Assembly: GCF_036323735.1 (NCBI RefSeq)
Contig: NC_086038.1
Coordinates: 25,214,001 to 25,278,000, forward strand
Length of the DNA stretch: 64,000 nucleotides
Direction: 5' to 3'
From: Rattus norvegicus
Taxonomy: Eukaryota > Chordata > Mammalia > Rodentia > Muridae
Part shown: piece after piece, positions 1-9,383 of the stretch
Layout: every line of letters begins with the position of its first letter
How positions within the stretch are numbered: position 1 is the first letter of the stretch
The notes under the pieces: model-generated
The model's database searches: none
Seen by the model: the letters and a program-made list of their open reading frames with translations, nothing else
What the model was told of the DNA's origin: nothing
Position numbers and translations under genes: made by a program

Positions 1-632
1 AAGGAGTGTTCCTAGAGGCCAGAAAGCATGTTCTGGGAGATGATGGGCGTCCCACCCAGCTGCCTGAGGACCAAACTGGGATTTTAATACAGCTGAAGGT
101 AAGGGACACCTACGCCTTTATCGCCAGTTGCTTCTAGCGGGTCTCCGAGGGGCTATATGACGCCCTACTAATTTGGCTCAGGTAAAACAGGTATTACAGG
201 AAGCAGGGGAAACTCCCTCCGCCTTTCTAGAGAGACTTAAGGAGGCCTACCGTATGTACACTCCCTATGACCCAGATGACCCAGGACAAATGACGAGTGT
301 CTCTATGTCCTTCATCTGGCAGGCTGCTCCAGATATCAGGACTAAGTTACAGAGGTTAGAAAATTTACAGGGCTATACATTACAGGATTTACTTAAAGAA
401 GCTGAAAAGATTTTTAATAAGAGAGAGAATTGAGTCGAATCTTGGCCGCCGTAGTTCAGGGCCAAGAAAGGAAGGGAGATAGGGGGGAGCTCGAAAGGGG
501 CTGAAGCTGGATAAAGATCAATGTGCCTATTACAAAGAGAAAGGGCACTGGGCCAGAGAGTGCCCCAAGAAGCCTGGCGGACCCCGAAAGCCTCGACCAC
601 AAACCTCCCTCTTGGCTCTAGATAAAGATTAG
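1..632 (+). pseudogene. ERV gag remnant (capsid C-terminus to nucleocapsid)
   Basis: An open stretch at 173-433 encodes the capsid major-homology-like region and C-terminal helices, ending in a lysine-rich segment. A TGA at 431-433 breaks the frame. The nucleocapsid continues in another frame, ending with the UAG at 630-632. The single zinc knuckle near 522-563 keeps its first Cys, His and last Cys, but the second Cys position is Tyr, so metal binding is probably lost. This is a pseudogene by frameshift and by the knuckle substitution. Confidence 0.85.
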
Positions 633-697
633 GGAGGTCAGGGCCAGGAGCCCCCCCCTGAGCCCAGGGTAACGCTTAAAGTTGGGGGGCAGCCGGT
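630..697 (+). promoter_or_regulatory. Gag-pol UAG readthrough site with pseudoknot-like context
   Basis: The gag frame ends GAT-TAG, followed by the purine-rich spacer GGAGGTCAGGG, a C-run and a G-run (about 676-681). That is the layout of the gammaretroviral stop-codon readthrough pseudoknot, in which UAG is decoded as Gln in a fraction of passages. The downstream frame stays open for 120 codons into protease, so this signal is preserved although its neighbours are broken. Confidence 0.8.
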
Positions 698-995
698 TAC
701 TTTCCTGGTAGACACAGGACCCCAGCATTCAGTCCTCACCCAAGCTTCAGGACAACTCAGCGACCGGACGGCCTGGGTACAAAGAGCTACTGGTGAGAAA
801 CAATACCGATGGACTATGGACCGCCGGGTTCAGCTGGCTACCGGTAAGGTGACCCATTCCTTCTTACATGTTCCGGACTGCCCGTACCCTCTGCTGGGCC
901 GTGACCTGCTCACCAAACTAAAAGCACAAATTCATTTTGAGGAAAGAGGGGCCCGAATAACTGGCCCCCACGGAACTCCCCTTCAAGTTCTATGA
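633..995 (+). pseudogene. ERV protease remnant
   Basis: In the same frame as the upstream UAG, 120 codons are open and then end at TGA 993-995. They hold the retroviral aspartic protease active-site triplet Asp-Thr-Gly (711-719) after a hydrophobic strand, and a later LLGRDLL-type strand near 894-910. The residue after DTG is Pro, where Ala or Ser is usual. The protease would normally be cut from a Gag-Pol precursor; the stop severs it from RT. Confidence 0.82.
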
Positions 996-1014
996 ATATA
1001 GACTATATGAACTG

Positions 1015-2109
1015 GGACAGGACAAGCCACAATCCCTAGAAATAGACACTTGGGTCACGAATTTTCCACTGGCTTGGGCAGAGACTGGTGGGATGGGGTT
1101 GGCGCTCCAACAGCCCCCCTTAATTACAACTCCAGTCTCCATAAAACAATACCCCCTGTCACATGAAGCTTATCAAGGTATAAGGCCTCACATTACGAGG
1201 CTTCTAGATCAAGGCATCCTAATCCCCTGCCGGTCGCCTTGGAATACGCCTCTTCTGCCTGTTAAGAAACCTGGCACTGGAGATTATAGGCCAGTACAAG
1301 ACTTGAGAAAGGTCAACAAGAGGATAGAAGATATTCATCCGACTGTTCCAAACCCTTACAATTTGCTCAGTAACTGTTCATCGATGAGAAACAGGGGTAT
1401 GCTAAAGGGGTCCTAACACAAAGGTTGGGACCCTAGAAACGCCCTGTGGCCTACCTGTCTAAGAAATTGGACCCTGTGGCCTCCGGCTGGCCACCGTGCC
1501 TAAAGATGGTGGCTGCTATTGCTGTCCTGATCAAGGACGCTGAAAAATTGACTTTGGGACAGCCACTCACCATCCTAGCACCCCACGCAGTGGAGGCCTT
1601 GGTAAAGCAGCCCCCAGACCGCTGGCTCTCTAATTCTCGTACCAAGCCTTGTTAACAAATCCTCGCAGAAGTACATGGTACACGGATGACAACAGCTTCT
1701 TGGCAGAGGGAGAGCGAAAGGCTGGAGCTGCGGTCACTACGGAGGACAAAGTGATTTGGGCGAAAGCCCTGCCTGCTGGTACCTCCGCACAACGGGCTGA
1801 ACTCATCGCCTTGACTCAGGCGCTCAAGATGACAAAAGGTAAGAGGCTAAATATATATATACAGACAGCCGTTATGCCTTTGCCATGGCACACATCCACG
1901 GGGAGATCTATCGGAGGCAGGGGCTGCTCACATCTAAAGATAAAGATATTAAAAATAAGGCTAAAATTCTGGCCCTCTTAGAAGCCCTATTCTTGCCCAA
2001 AAGATTGAGTATTATACATTGTCCAGGACACCAGAAAGGGCACAACCCAGAGGCACAAAGAAACCGGCTGGCCGATGCCACGGCTCGAGAAGCGGCCATG
2101 AGCAAATAA
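1015..2109 (+). pseudogene. ERV reverse transcriptase/RNase H remnant with internal deletion
   Basis: 1093-1416 encodes the fingers region of a gammaretroviral RT, including the VKKPGTGDYRPVQDLR block. It then jumps at about 1375-1385 to thumb/connection sequence (1385-1650). The palm with its YxDD catalytic motif is therefore missing. A second junction near 1655-1670 leads into RNase H (1670-2109), where the early WYTDD segment and the late CPGHQKGH segment are visible in two frames. Stops and frameshifts separate the blocks. Confidence 0.85.
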
Positions 2110-3240
2110 ATCTTGCCCTTAAATAGCCCAGACCAACCCACGCCCCCACCAGTGGGACAAACTAGTTGGGTTTATGCCCATGAGGACATAGAGCTCCTAA
2201 AAAAATGGGGGCCATCTACCACCCTCAACTAAAACAGTGGGTCTACAAAGGACTTTTGAATTGATCTCCTTTTTACATAAGAAGATAAAAACCTTACTAG
2301 ATCGAGAAGAGATAAATCTGTGTTTTTTTTTAATTGGGACAAAGCGATACAAAAGGTGACTGAGAGTTACAAAGCGTGCGCTCAGGTTAACCCGGAAAGG
2401 ACCATGATTGGACAAGGAGTTCGTCCTAGGGGACACCGTCCCGACATCCATTGGGAAATTGATTTTACTGAAATTAAACCAGGTATATATGGATACAAGT
2501 ATCTCCTAGTGTTTGTAGACACCTTCTCAGGATGGGTCGAAGCCTTCCCCACAAAGCACGAGACTACAAAAATGGTCACCAAGAAGCTCCTCGAGGAAAT
2601 CTTTCCCAGGTATGACATGCCTCAAGCGTTGGGGTCGGACAACGGGCCCGCTTTCGTCTCCCAAGTAAGTCAGTTGGTGGCCAAATTGCTGGGGATTGAT
2701 TGGAAATTACATTGTGCCTATAGACCCCAGAGTTCAGGTCAGGTAGAACGCATGAATAGAACAATTAAGGAGACTTTATCCAAACTTACGCTTACAACTG
2801 GCTCAAAGGATTGGGTGGCCCTCCTTCCCCTAGTTCTATATAGGGCCCGGAATACCCCGGGCCCCCATGGTCTAACTCCTTTTAAAATAATATATGGAGC
2901 ACCACCCCCATTTGTCCATTTCTTTGATTCAAACATTGCTGATTTTGCTGACAGCCCTTCTCTGAGGGCCCATTTACAGGCCCTACAGATTGTGCAGAGA
3001 GACGTCTGGAGACCTTTGGCCGCTGCTTACCAGGACAAGCTTGAGCATCCGGTGGTGCCACACCCGTTCCAGATTGGAGACATCGTGTGGGTACACAGAC
3101 ACCAGACCAAGAATCTCGAGCCACGGTGAAAAGGACCCTACACCGTCCTCCTGACTACCCCGACCGCCCTAAAGGTAGACGGAGTCGCGGCTTAGATCCA
3201 CACACCACACGTCAAGGCAGTCTGGTCTGAGGAATTGACT
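2110..3240 (+). pseudogene. ERV integrase remnant with intact DDE triad
   Basis: The longest open piece is 2320-3129 (269 codons). Counting from its first Met, the catalytic triad is Asp48, Asp107 and Glu143, with 35 residues between the last two (the retroviral D-35-E spacing). The N-terminal zinc-binding part (2230-2370) is degraded and contains stops. The C-terminal DNA-binding part continues past a TGA at 3127-3129, and the frame runs on to about 3235, overlapping the env start as in gammaretroviruses. Confidence 0.88.
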
Positions 3241-3263
3241 AATCACAACACTACACCCCAGAC

Positions 3264-3383
3264 ATGGAGAGTTCAGCACACTCCAAACCCCTTAAAGTTA
3301 AAACTCCTACGTGGCTCCTCCTAGCCCTTTTGTGGCCTAGAGTCAGTGGGGGAATAAGCCCCCACCAGACAGAAATTTCTTGA
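3264..3383 (+). pseudogene. ERV env leader stub; env body deleted
   Basis: An ATG overlapping the integrase end opens 39 codons: a polar start, a hydrophobic Leu-rich signal-peptide core and a few residues of the mature region, then TGA at 3381-3383. The polypurine tract follows about 30 bases later. Essentially all surface and transmembrane envelope sequence has been removed by an internal deletion. The call rests on position and signal-peptide character. Confidence 0.7.
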
Positions 3384-3417
3384 CCAAGTCGAGTGAAAGA
3401 TTTCACTCAAAGTTAGC

Positions 3418-3430
3418 AAAAAAATGGGGG
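3418..3430 (+). promoter_or_regulatory. ERV polypurine tract
   Basis: A run of seven A, one T and five G sits directly before the LTR start. This is the plus-strand primer site in retroviral reverse transcription, and its position fixes the LTR boundary. Confidence 0.8.
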
Positions 3431-4037
3431 AATGAAAGACCCCAGCTTAGCAGCAGTAACGCCATTTTGCAAGGCTGTACTTAAGATGACTGGTTCAGGG
3501 AAAGGTTAGAACACTGAGTACACAGCGGCTGCCAAGCAAGAGATGTTTGGTTGAAGGCCTGGCAACAGGACGACTTCGGTTGAACACCTGACAATGAAAA
3601 AAAGCCCCGGGAGAGGTCCCACACCCTGGTGGGGGGCCGAGTCAGTCCTTATGTTCCAAGAAGGTAGCTAAGAAACTTGCCCCCGGGCTGAACCCTTGGG
3701 GGGCCGAGTCAGCCATTATGTTTCAGAAAGGTAGCTAGGAAACTTGCCCCCGGGCTAAACCCTTGCCATATTAGAATCCACCAATTATATCCCTGTAACC
3801 ATGCATCTGCTTCTGTATGCTTGCTTCTGCTCCCCAAAATCCTATAAAAGCCCATCCTTGGTTCCGTGGGGCGCGCCAGTCCCCCGAGTGACTGAAGCGC
3901 CCGCAGGTGCCTGTGCCTGTGTATCCCGACTATAAACCAAATCCTCTTGCTGATTGCATCCTGTGGTGTCTCGGTCTGGTCTTTGGAGTTGGAGGGTCTC
4001 CATCCCGAGGGAAAGTTCTCCCTGAGAGCTTTTCATT
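3431..4037 (+). repeat. 3' LTR of the class I ERV
   Basis: The LTR starts TGAAAG (3433) and ends CTTTTCA (4035); with flanking bases this is an inverted repeat AATGAAAG/CTTTTCATT. Inside are two similar blocks around 3600-3665 and 3675-3760 (both with CCCCCGGG-type cores), a TATA box at 3842-3849, and a GC-rich R/U5-like segment with an ATAAA-type poly(A) signal near 3930. It is about 605 bases long, usual for a gammaretroviral LTR. No other copy is in the window, so its age cannot be estimated here. Confidence 0.88.
3840..3850 (+). promoter_or_regulatory. ERV LTR TATA box
   Basis: TCCTATAAAAG lies about 190 bases before the LTR end, the expected U3 position. Transcription would start near 3870-3880. 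Confidence 0.7.
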
Positions 4038-4305
4038 ATAAGGACAACATTTAATTGGGGCCGGCTTACAGGTTCAGAGGTTCAGTCCATTATCATCAAG
4101 GCGGGAACATGGCAGCATCCAGGCAGGCGTATGCAGGCAGAGCTAAGAATTCTACACTTTCATCTGAAGGCAGTAAAACTCTGACTTTCCAGGCAGTTAG
4201 GACAAGGGTCCACGTCCACAGTGACACACCACTCCATCAAGGCCACACCTCTAAATAGTGCCAAGCATATTCAAACCATGACAAGTATTGTGTGTCGATT
4301 AAAGA

Positions 4306-4404
4306 TTTTTTTTTTTTGGTTCTTTTTTTCGGAGCTGGGGACCGAACCCAGGGCCTTGCACTTCCTAGGCAAACGCTCTACCACTGAGCTAAATCCCCAG
4401 CCCC
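4306..4404 (-). repeat. ID SINE (GGAAG core, GAACC tail type)
   Basis: Complete reverse-strand ID element: tRNA-Ala-like head with Pol III A and B boxes, CCTAGGAAG in the core, and an A-tail interrupted by GAACC. Flanked by GATTAAAGAT on both sides (target-site duplication), so it inserted as a unit. Confidence 0.95.
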
Positions 4405-4640
4405 GATTAAAGATATTTTTAATGGGGAAGAAAGACATCCAAGCCCCAGCCGCCAGCACCACCACGATGAATGAATGTGTGATGGGGAAATGGGAAAGAT
4501 GGAGAGACGGAAGAGAAAGTGAAGCTGAAGGGTGAGTACACTGTGGAGAAAGGTGGTACTGGAGACTCAACGGCTGTGAGGAACAGGCAGTTGTGAGGAG
4601 GCCATGGTGAGGTCCTGGCCCAGGCTGCCGCCAAAGTCAT
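4405..4640. other. Intergenic sequence, no gene seen
   Basis: GA- and CA-containing single-copy-looking DNA with no splice-bounded ORF. Nothing here is assigned to a family. Confidence 0.5.
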
Positions 4641-5000
4641 TGGGAGAATCTTTTTGTAAGATGTTTCTCTGTCCTTCCTCGCCTGTTTAAGGCATTCCCT
4701 GATTGGTTTAATAAAAATCTGCTGGCTTATAGCTAAGGCAGGAGAGAGTAACGGGGACTTCCGGCAGAGATAGGAATTCTGGGAGAGAGAGGCTCCAGGA
4801 TTCACGTGCCAGACTTGGAGGAAGTCAGACAAAGGAAACTAAGGAGAGGTAAGAAGAAGCCTCGTGGCAGAACATAAAATAAATGGGTTAATAAGTAGAA
4901 GGGATCATTGGGAACAAGCCTCAGCTAAGGCCAAGCTTTCATAATTAATAAGATGCCTCTGTGTCTTTTTCCAGGAGCTGGCGAGCCAAGAAAGTTAAAT
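4640..5000 (+). repeat. ERVK-type solo-LTR-like sequence
   Basis: A CCCTGATTGGTTTAATAAAA block, an AGAGAGGCTCC block and an AAGCTTTCATAATTAATAA block near the end resemble rodent ERVK LTRs of the BGLII/RMER kind. No internal retroviral sequence adjoins it. The family name is uncertain. Confidence 0.5.
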
Positions 5001-6220
5001 TGTACATGTCTGGGTTGGTGGGCCTGCTGAAGCTAAGGTCTGTGTCGTTGTCTGTGGCCCGAGCTACCACCAAAGGCCAAGCAGATGTCCGTGGTCTGGG
5101 CTGACACGGGAGATCATGTGGCTATCTGAGGGCTGTGCTTCCATGCTGGGTCATGCTGATCTGAGTGACCTGCCTGCCACCTGAAGCCATGAGGACATCT
5201 AGGTGCATGATGTTCCCAGGAGGACATGTCTGGGTCCATAGTCCTATAGCAGCCGAGAGTCGTGATGTTATCCTGGGCCTGCGCTACAACCAAAAGCAGC
5301 ACAGAGATCCTCCTGATCTGGACTGCTGCCTGAGGCACTGTGCTGAGCCGGCCCCACCACTTGCCAGACACCCTACTCTGGCCAGACACCACAGTAGAGA
5401 AGACTATGATGGGGGGAAGGGGAGGAGGGAGCGGAGCACGAGTGGGGAGCGGGGCGGGCAGCAGGGGAGCCGGCCCCAAGAGTGTGAGCACAGGAGAGTT
5501 GGTCCTGCCCTTGTCTGTTGTGAAATGGTGTGGGTGAGAGAGAAATGCCCTCACCATCCTCTTACCCCTCCTGCCTGCAGCGGGCTGGAGAACTGGCCCC
5601 AAGGTCATCAGAATAGGAGACCTGGCCTCACCCCTCACTGACTGCAGCCCTCAGGTGTGGGGAAGGGAGACCCAAAGAGCTGGCTCTGCCCCTTGCCAGC
5701 TGTGTCATTAGGTGAGCAGCAGCAGTGCTGGAGAGCTTGCCCTAGTGATGCAAGCACGGGAGAGCTGGAGACCTGACCAACTCAGCTACCACTCGGGCCC
5801 AGATCCAAGGCTCTGTGTTGGCCACACCCCAGCATCTACCCCATTGATGAACTGCTGGAGCTTGTGAAGGGGTCGGCCCTGCAACTTTGCATCTGCAGGA
5901 TCTCCACAGAGCAACAGCAGGATATCTGAGAGGAGTGCCAGTGAGGATCCAGTGTTGAGAGAGTAGCAGAAGCCAGAGGCCTCGAACCAGACCAATGACT
6001 CACTGCAACGAACATTTGCACATATGTACACATGTATGAACAAAACTGTGGGACACACTGTGGCACACAACAGTTTCCATGTCAAGCTGGAGTTTCTTGT
6101 TTGGTTTTTGTTTTTTTATTCTATCTTATTTTAAGGGCAGATATAAAGGAATGGGGAGATGAATGGGAATGGGGTGCATGATGTGAAATTTACAAAGAAT
6201 CAATAGAAATGTTTAAAGTA
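4990..6220 (+). repeat. Long dispersed rodent repeat, copy 1 (RMER1-like, class uncertain)
   Basis: The 3' 450 bases (5765-6215) match 22690-23130 closely over shared blocks such as CTACCA, CCCAGATCCA, TGAACTGCTGGAGC, AGACCAATGACTCACTGCA and GGGATGCATGATGTGAAATT-type ends. The 5' half also matches 22180-22600 in short blocks. It ends in A-rich sequence, as a retroposed unit would. ORFs in it are not conserved between the copies, so I call no protein. Confidence 0.7.
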
Positions 6221-6311
6221 GGGGTTGGGGATTTAGCTCAGCGGTAGAGCGCTTGCCTAGCGAGCACAAGGCCCTGGGTTCGGTCCCCAGCCCCGGAAAA
6301 AAAAAAAAAAA
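6221..6311 (+). repeat. ID SINE (CAAG-type core)
   Basis: Full ID element with pure A-tail. The target-site duplication AGAAATGTTTAAAGTA is at 6205-6220 and again from 6311. It inserted at the tail of the RMER1-like repeat. Confidence 0.95.
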
Positions 6312-6521
6312 GAAATGTTTAAAGTATATACTTTTAAACACTGAACTATATGTAGTCCATAGTAGACTGCCTGCCTATGATACACAGACTCTGGGTTCAA
6401 GCCTGACACCGGGGGGAAAAAAACTAATATATAGTTAAATTAAAATTTAAGTTATTGACAATCTTAAGCATGCAAAATTGAACAGAAAACGTCATATTTT
6501 TTCATTAAAATTATTTTATAA

Positions 6522-6679
6522 GGGTCAGTGAGATGGATCATCAGGTAAAGGTGACTGCCACCAAGTCAGAAAACCTGCGGTCTGAGTTCCGTTCCCAGGA
6601 CCCACACAGGAAAGGAGAAAACTGATTCTTGAACGTTATCCTCTGACCTCCACACCCAGAATGTAGCACTCATGTGGGC

Positions 6680-6723
<44 letters not shown>

Positions 6724-6736
6724 TAAATAAATAAAT
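6522..6736 (+). repeat. B3 SINE with CA and AAAT tail
   Basis: B2/B3-superfamily sequence with the ACCAAGTCAG and CCTCTGACCTCCACA hallmarks of B3, running into (CA)n at 6679-6721 and (AAAT)n. Confidence 0.85.
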
Positions 6737-6770
6737 GTAATTTTAAACATTTTAGAAAGAAGCCCATTGT

Positions 6771-7150
6771 GGTGGCTTGAATGAGCAATGTCCCCACAGG
6801 CTCCGGTATTCGAACACTTAGTCCCCAGTTGGTGGTGCTGTTTGCCTATGTTTAGGAGATGGGAGAAGGACATCCCTGTGAGTTTTGTCATCCTTCCTCA
6901 GGATTTATTCATCACATGGCTCAATGTTCTCCCTGCATGTATGCCTGCAGGCCAGAAGAGGGCACCAGATCCCATTACAGATGGTTGTGAACCACCAGGT
7001 GGTTGCTGGGATTTGAACTCAGGACCTCTGCAAGAGCAGTCAGCTTTCTTAACCACTGAGCCATCTCTCCAGCCCCATGGCAGACTCTTATCCTTCTAGA
7101 TAAACCAATATAAATTCTTTCTCCCATAAGTTTCATTCATTCAAAAAATT
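6771..7150 (+). repeat. MaLR LTR fragment split by a reverse B2 SINE
   Basis: 6771-6895 starts GTGGTGGCTTGAATGAG and 7078-7150 carries a degraded 3' end; both resemble rodent MaLR (ORR1/MT) LTRs. Between them, 6935-7076 is a reverse-strand B2. It contains CCAGAAGAGGGCACC (6953-6967), a match to the CTCF core. Confidence 0.65.
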
Positions 7151-7389
7151 TTACCTTAGCAGTAGGAAAATAATTGACATACCTGTTATTTTGTATACCA
7201 ACCAAAAAAATATTTATTTAAAAAAAAATAAAGGAAAAGGAAGAGAAACGAGAAAAGGGGGTACAGGAAAGACAGAAACAAATGAGATGAGACAAAGCAA
7301 GAGGAAGAGAAGAAAGGAAATCTTCAAGGAAGGGGCAGAAATGGGGCTGGGAAGCGAGTTGGCCAGGAATGGCTTCCATAGGGCTGGGT

Positions 7390-7784
7390 CTGGTACTGCT
7401 TGCATTCAGATGCTAAATTCTGTACCTCAAGATGAGGTTGCTCAAAGAAGAGCAGATCCTCACGTACACCAGCTACTGTCGTGTAAACCTTGCTCCCCAA
7501 GATAGCCCTGATTGGTTAATTAAGATGCCTACAGCCTGGACTGGGTAGAAGAGATTTTGGTGGAGAGAGGTGCCAGGGTTTTGTGTTAGGGAGAGACCAG
7601 GGAGAAGGGGAAGAGGATGAATAGATCTGAAGCGCTGGCCATGAGGGCTGGCCTGCTGGAGTAAAAGCAACCCAGGCAGAACATGGCAAGTGAAATCTCA
7701 GGGTTAGTGACAGCAAAGTAGACAAAACAGCATAGAGGGTTGATAGCTGCCCAGTTCTAATGCTTCCCAGTTCTAATGCTTTAA

Positions 7785-7829
<45 letters not shown>

Positions 7830-7885
7830 CCTTTTGTATCTTTTATTTGGGAACTAAACGATCTAAGGTGGGGTAGAAACCCCCA
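7390..7885 (+). repeat. ERVK-type LTR-like repeat, copy A
   Basis: This shares ordered blocks with 36780-37275: TGCTAAAT..., GATCCTCA-GTACACC, ATTGGTT, GGCCATGAGGGCTGGCC-like, GGAGTAA...CCCAGG-AGAAC, and the end block AAGGTGGGGTAGAAA. A (CA)n microsatellite (7785-7828) interrupts it. It is a dispersed LTR-like family (RMER17/ERVK-like); the name is uncertain. Confidence 0.6.
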
Positions 7886-8770
7886 AATAATATTTCCCAC
7901 AGCAGTTTCCTTCTGAACTCATTCTCCAAGAGCAAACCTGTGAATACCATGATCGGTGGAAAAGGGCAGTCAGATTGCAATGACTTTTTATACACCAGTG
8001 ACTTAGCAGTCAACATACTCTGCAAAACAGACACATCAGTAGTCATGAGCCCACTCCTGTGAAGCCAGCTCTAAGAAAAACGGGGCCCAAAGACTTTGAT
8101 GAGTTTGAAGCCAACCAGGGCTACAAACCAGACCAACTCTCAGAAAACCAGTCGTGTCTTACTGTGAGGAAGGGAAAAGTGTAGTGAGAACTTGTCCAAC
8201 AATTGTTTAGAGGCTCATTGCTACAAAAATAGTCTCCCCCTTCACCCCACTGTTTCAAATACTAAGATGTGTATCTAGATGCCCGCCCTGAACCTACCTG
8301 GGGCCACAGATAACAATTGGTTTGGGATGTTAAATATATATTCCTTCTCTAAACAGAAGCATTCTTTCCTCTCCCACACAGCACTGGCGTGAACACGGAC
8401 CCAAGCAGTCTGCAGCGTCCTTACAGATTGCTTCAAGTTCCTCATGGCCCAAGGCTTTCTTCATGAAAGGCCTGCAGTAGACAAGATCCTCAGTGGACCC
8501 TAGTACAGAGAGGATAGAGCAGATCAGCAACCACACCTGGACTTTTTGCATTTTCACAGACCAGACCAAAGGCTTTCTGAGCAGACCCTTCTGCTACTGG
8601 AAGCCCAATGCCACCATCTTGTGGCTAATGGAGGAAAGATGACCTGAGTTTTTATTTGGGGGTCTCTGTGTGGATGTATTTTGAAGTGAGGAGAAACCTC
8701 TTATTTCCTTATCATTCTCTACATTTCCACCTATCTTTAATCTAGGTAGAACCTATTTTTTTTTCTTGGC
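7886..8770. other. Intergenic, one unexplained minus-strand ORF
   Basis: Mostly unique-looking DNA. On the minus strand, 8569-8330 encodes 79 residues with a hydrophobic N-terminal stretch (WLLICSILSVLG) followed by a Cys-rich tail with seven Cys. I do not recognise a family, there is no ATG context or splice evidence to favour expression, and chance is likely at this length. Confidence 0.4.
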
Positions 8771-8772
8771 TG

Positions 8773-9383
8773 GGACTGGAGAGATGGCTCAGCGTTAAGA
8801 CCACTGGCTCCTCTTCCAGAGAACCCAGGGTTCAACTCCATAAACATGACAGCTCTCATCAGTAACTCCAGTTCCAGGGAATCTGGTGCCCCCCTCTGGT
8901 CACCACCGGCACTGCAGGAACCTGGTGCACACACATAACTCTTAAAGACACATACAATAGTAAGATAAATGTTTAAATATTTTTTTTAAATCATCTTGGT
9001 GCTGGAGAGATGGCTCAGGGGTTGAGAGAACTCGTTACTCTTACAGAGAACCTGGGTTCCATTCCCAACACTCACACAGAGGCTCACAACCATCTGTAAC
9101 TCCGATCCCAGAAGATCCAGTCCCTCTTCTGACCACCAGAGGCACCAGGTAATGCACACCGTGTGCATACATTCACACAGGCAAAACACTCATACACACA
9201 GAGTAATCTTTAAAAATTAAATCATCTTGCTGGGCGTGGTGGTGCACATCTTTTGTCCCAGCACTGGGGAGACAGGCAGACGGATCTCTGCGATGGACCT
9301 CTGTGAGTTCAAGGTTCTACAGTGTGAGTTCCAGGACAGCCCAGGTTACAGGGAGGAACTCTATCTTGAAAAAAATTAAATAA
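8773..9383 (+). repeat. Three tandemly placed SINEs: B3A, B3A, B1
   Basis: 8773-8985 and 8999-9220 are two B3A-type elements (CTGGAGAGATGGCTCAG heads, CACA-rich 3' parts). 9228-9383 is a B1 (GCTGGGCGTGGTGG head, A-rich tail). All three are on the plus strand. Confidence 0.85.

Larger units (their letters stand above)
1..4037 (+). mobile_element. Defective class I (gammaretrovirus-type) endogenous provirus, 3' portion
   Basis: The order is gag remnant, in-frame UAG, protease, partial reverse transcriptase, RNase H, integrase, env leader stub, polypurine tract and 3' LTR. This is the gene order of a murine-leukaemia-type gammaretrovirus. The left end is cut by the window edge, so the 5' LTR and matrix region are not visible. 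The copy cannot be functional as it stands: gag is frameshifted, the central RT is missing, pol has several stops, and almost all of env is deleted. The class is secure from the UAG readthrough context and the D-35-E integrase; the exact family name needs a repeat-library search. Confidence 0.92.

Noticed and set aside
5114..5641. 174- and 158-codon overlapping ORFs on opposite strands
   Set aside because: They lie inside the RMER1-like repeat and the frame is not kept in the second copy.
6221..6300. tRNA-Ala-like sequence with A and B boxes (and the other 15 similar sites)
   Set aside because: These are ID SINEs: A-tails and target-site duplications are present and the tRNA fold is not kept. 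No true tRNA gene was found.
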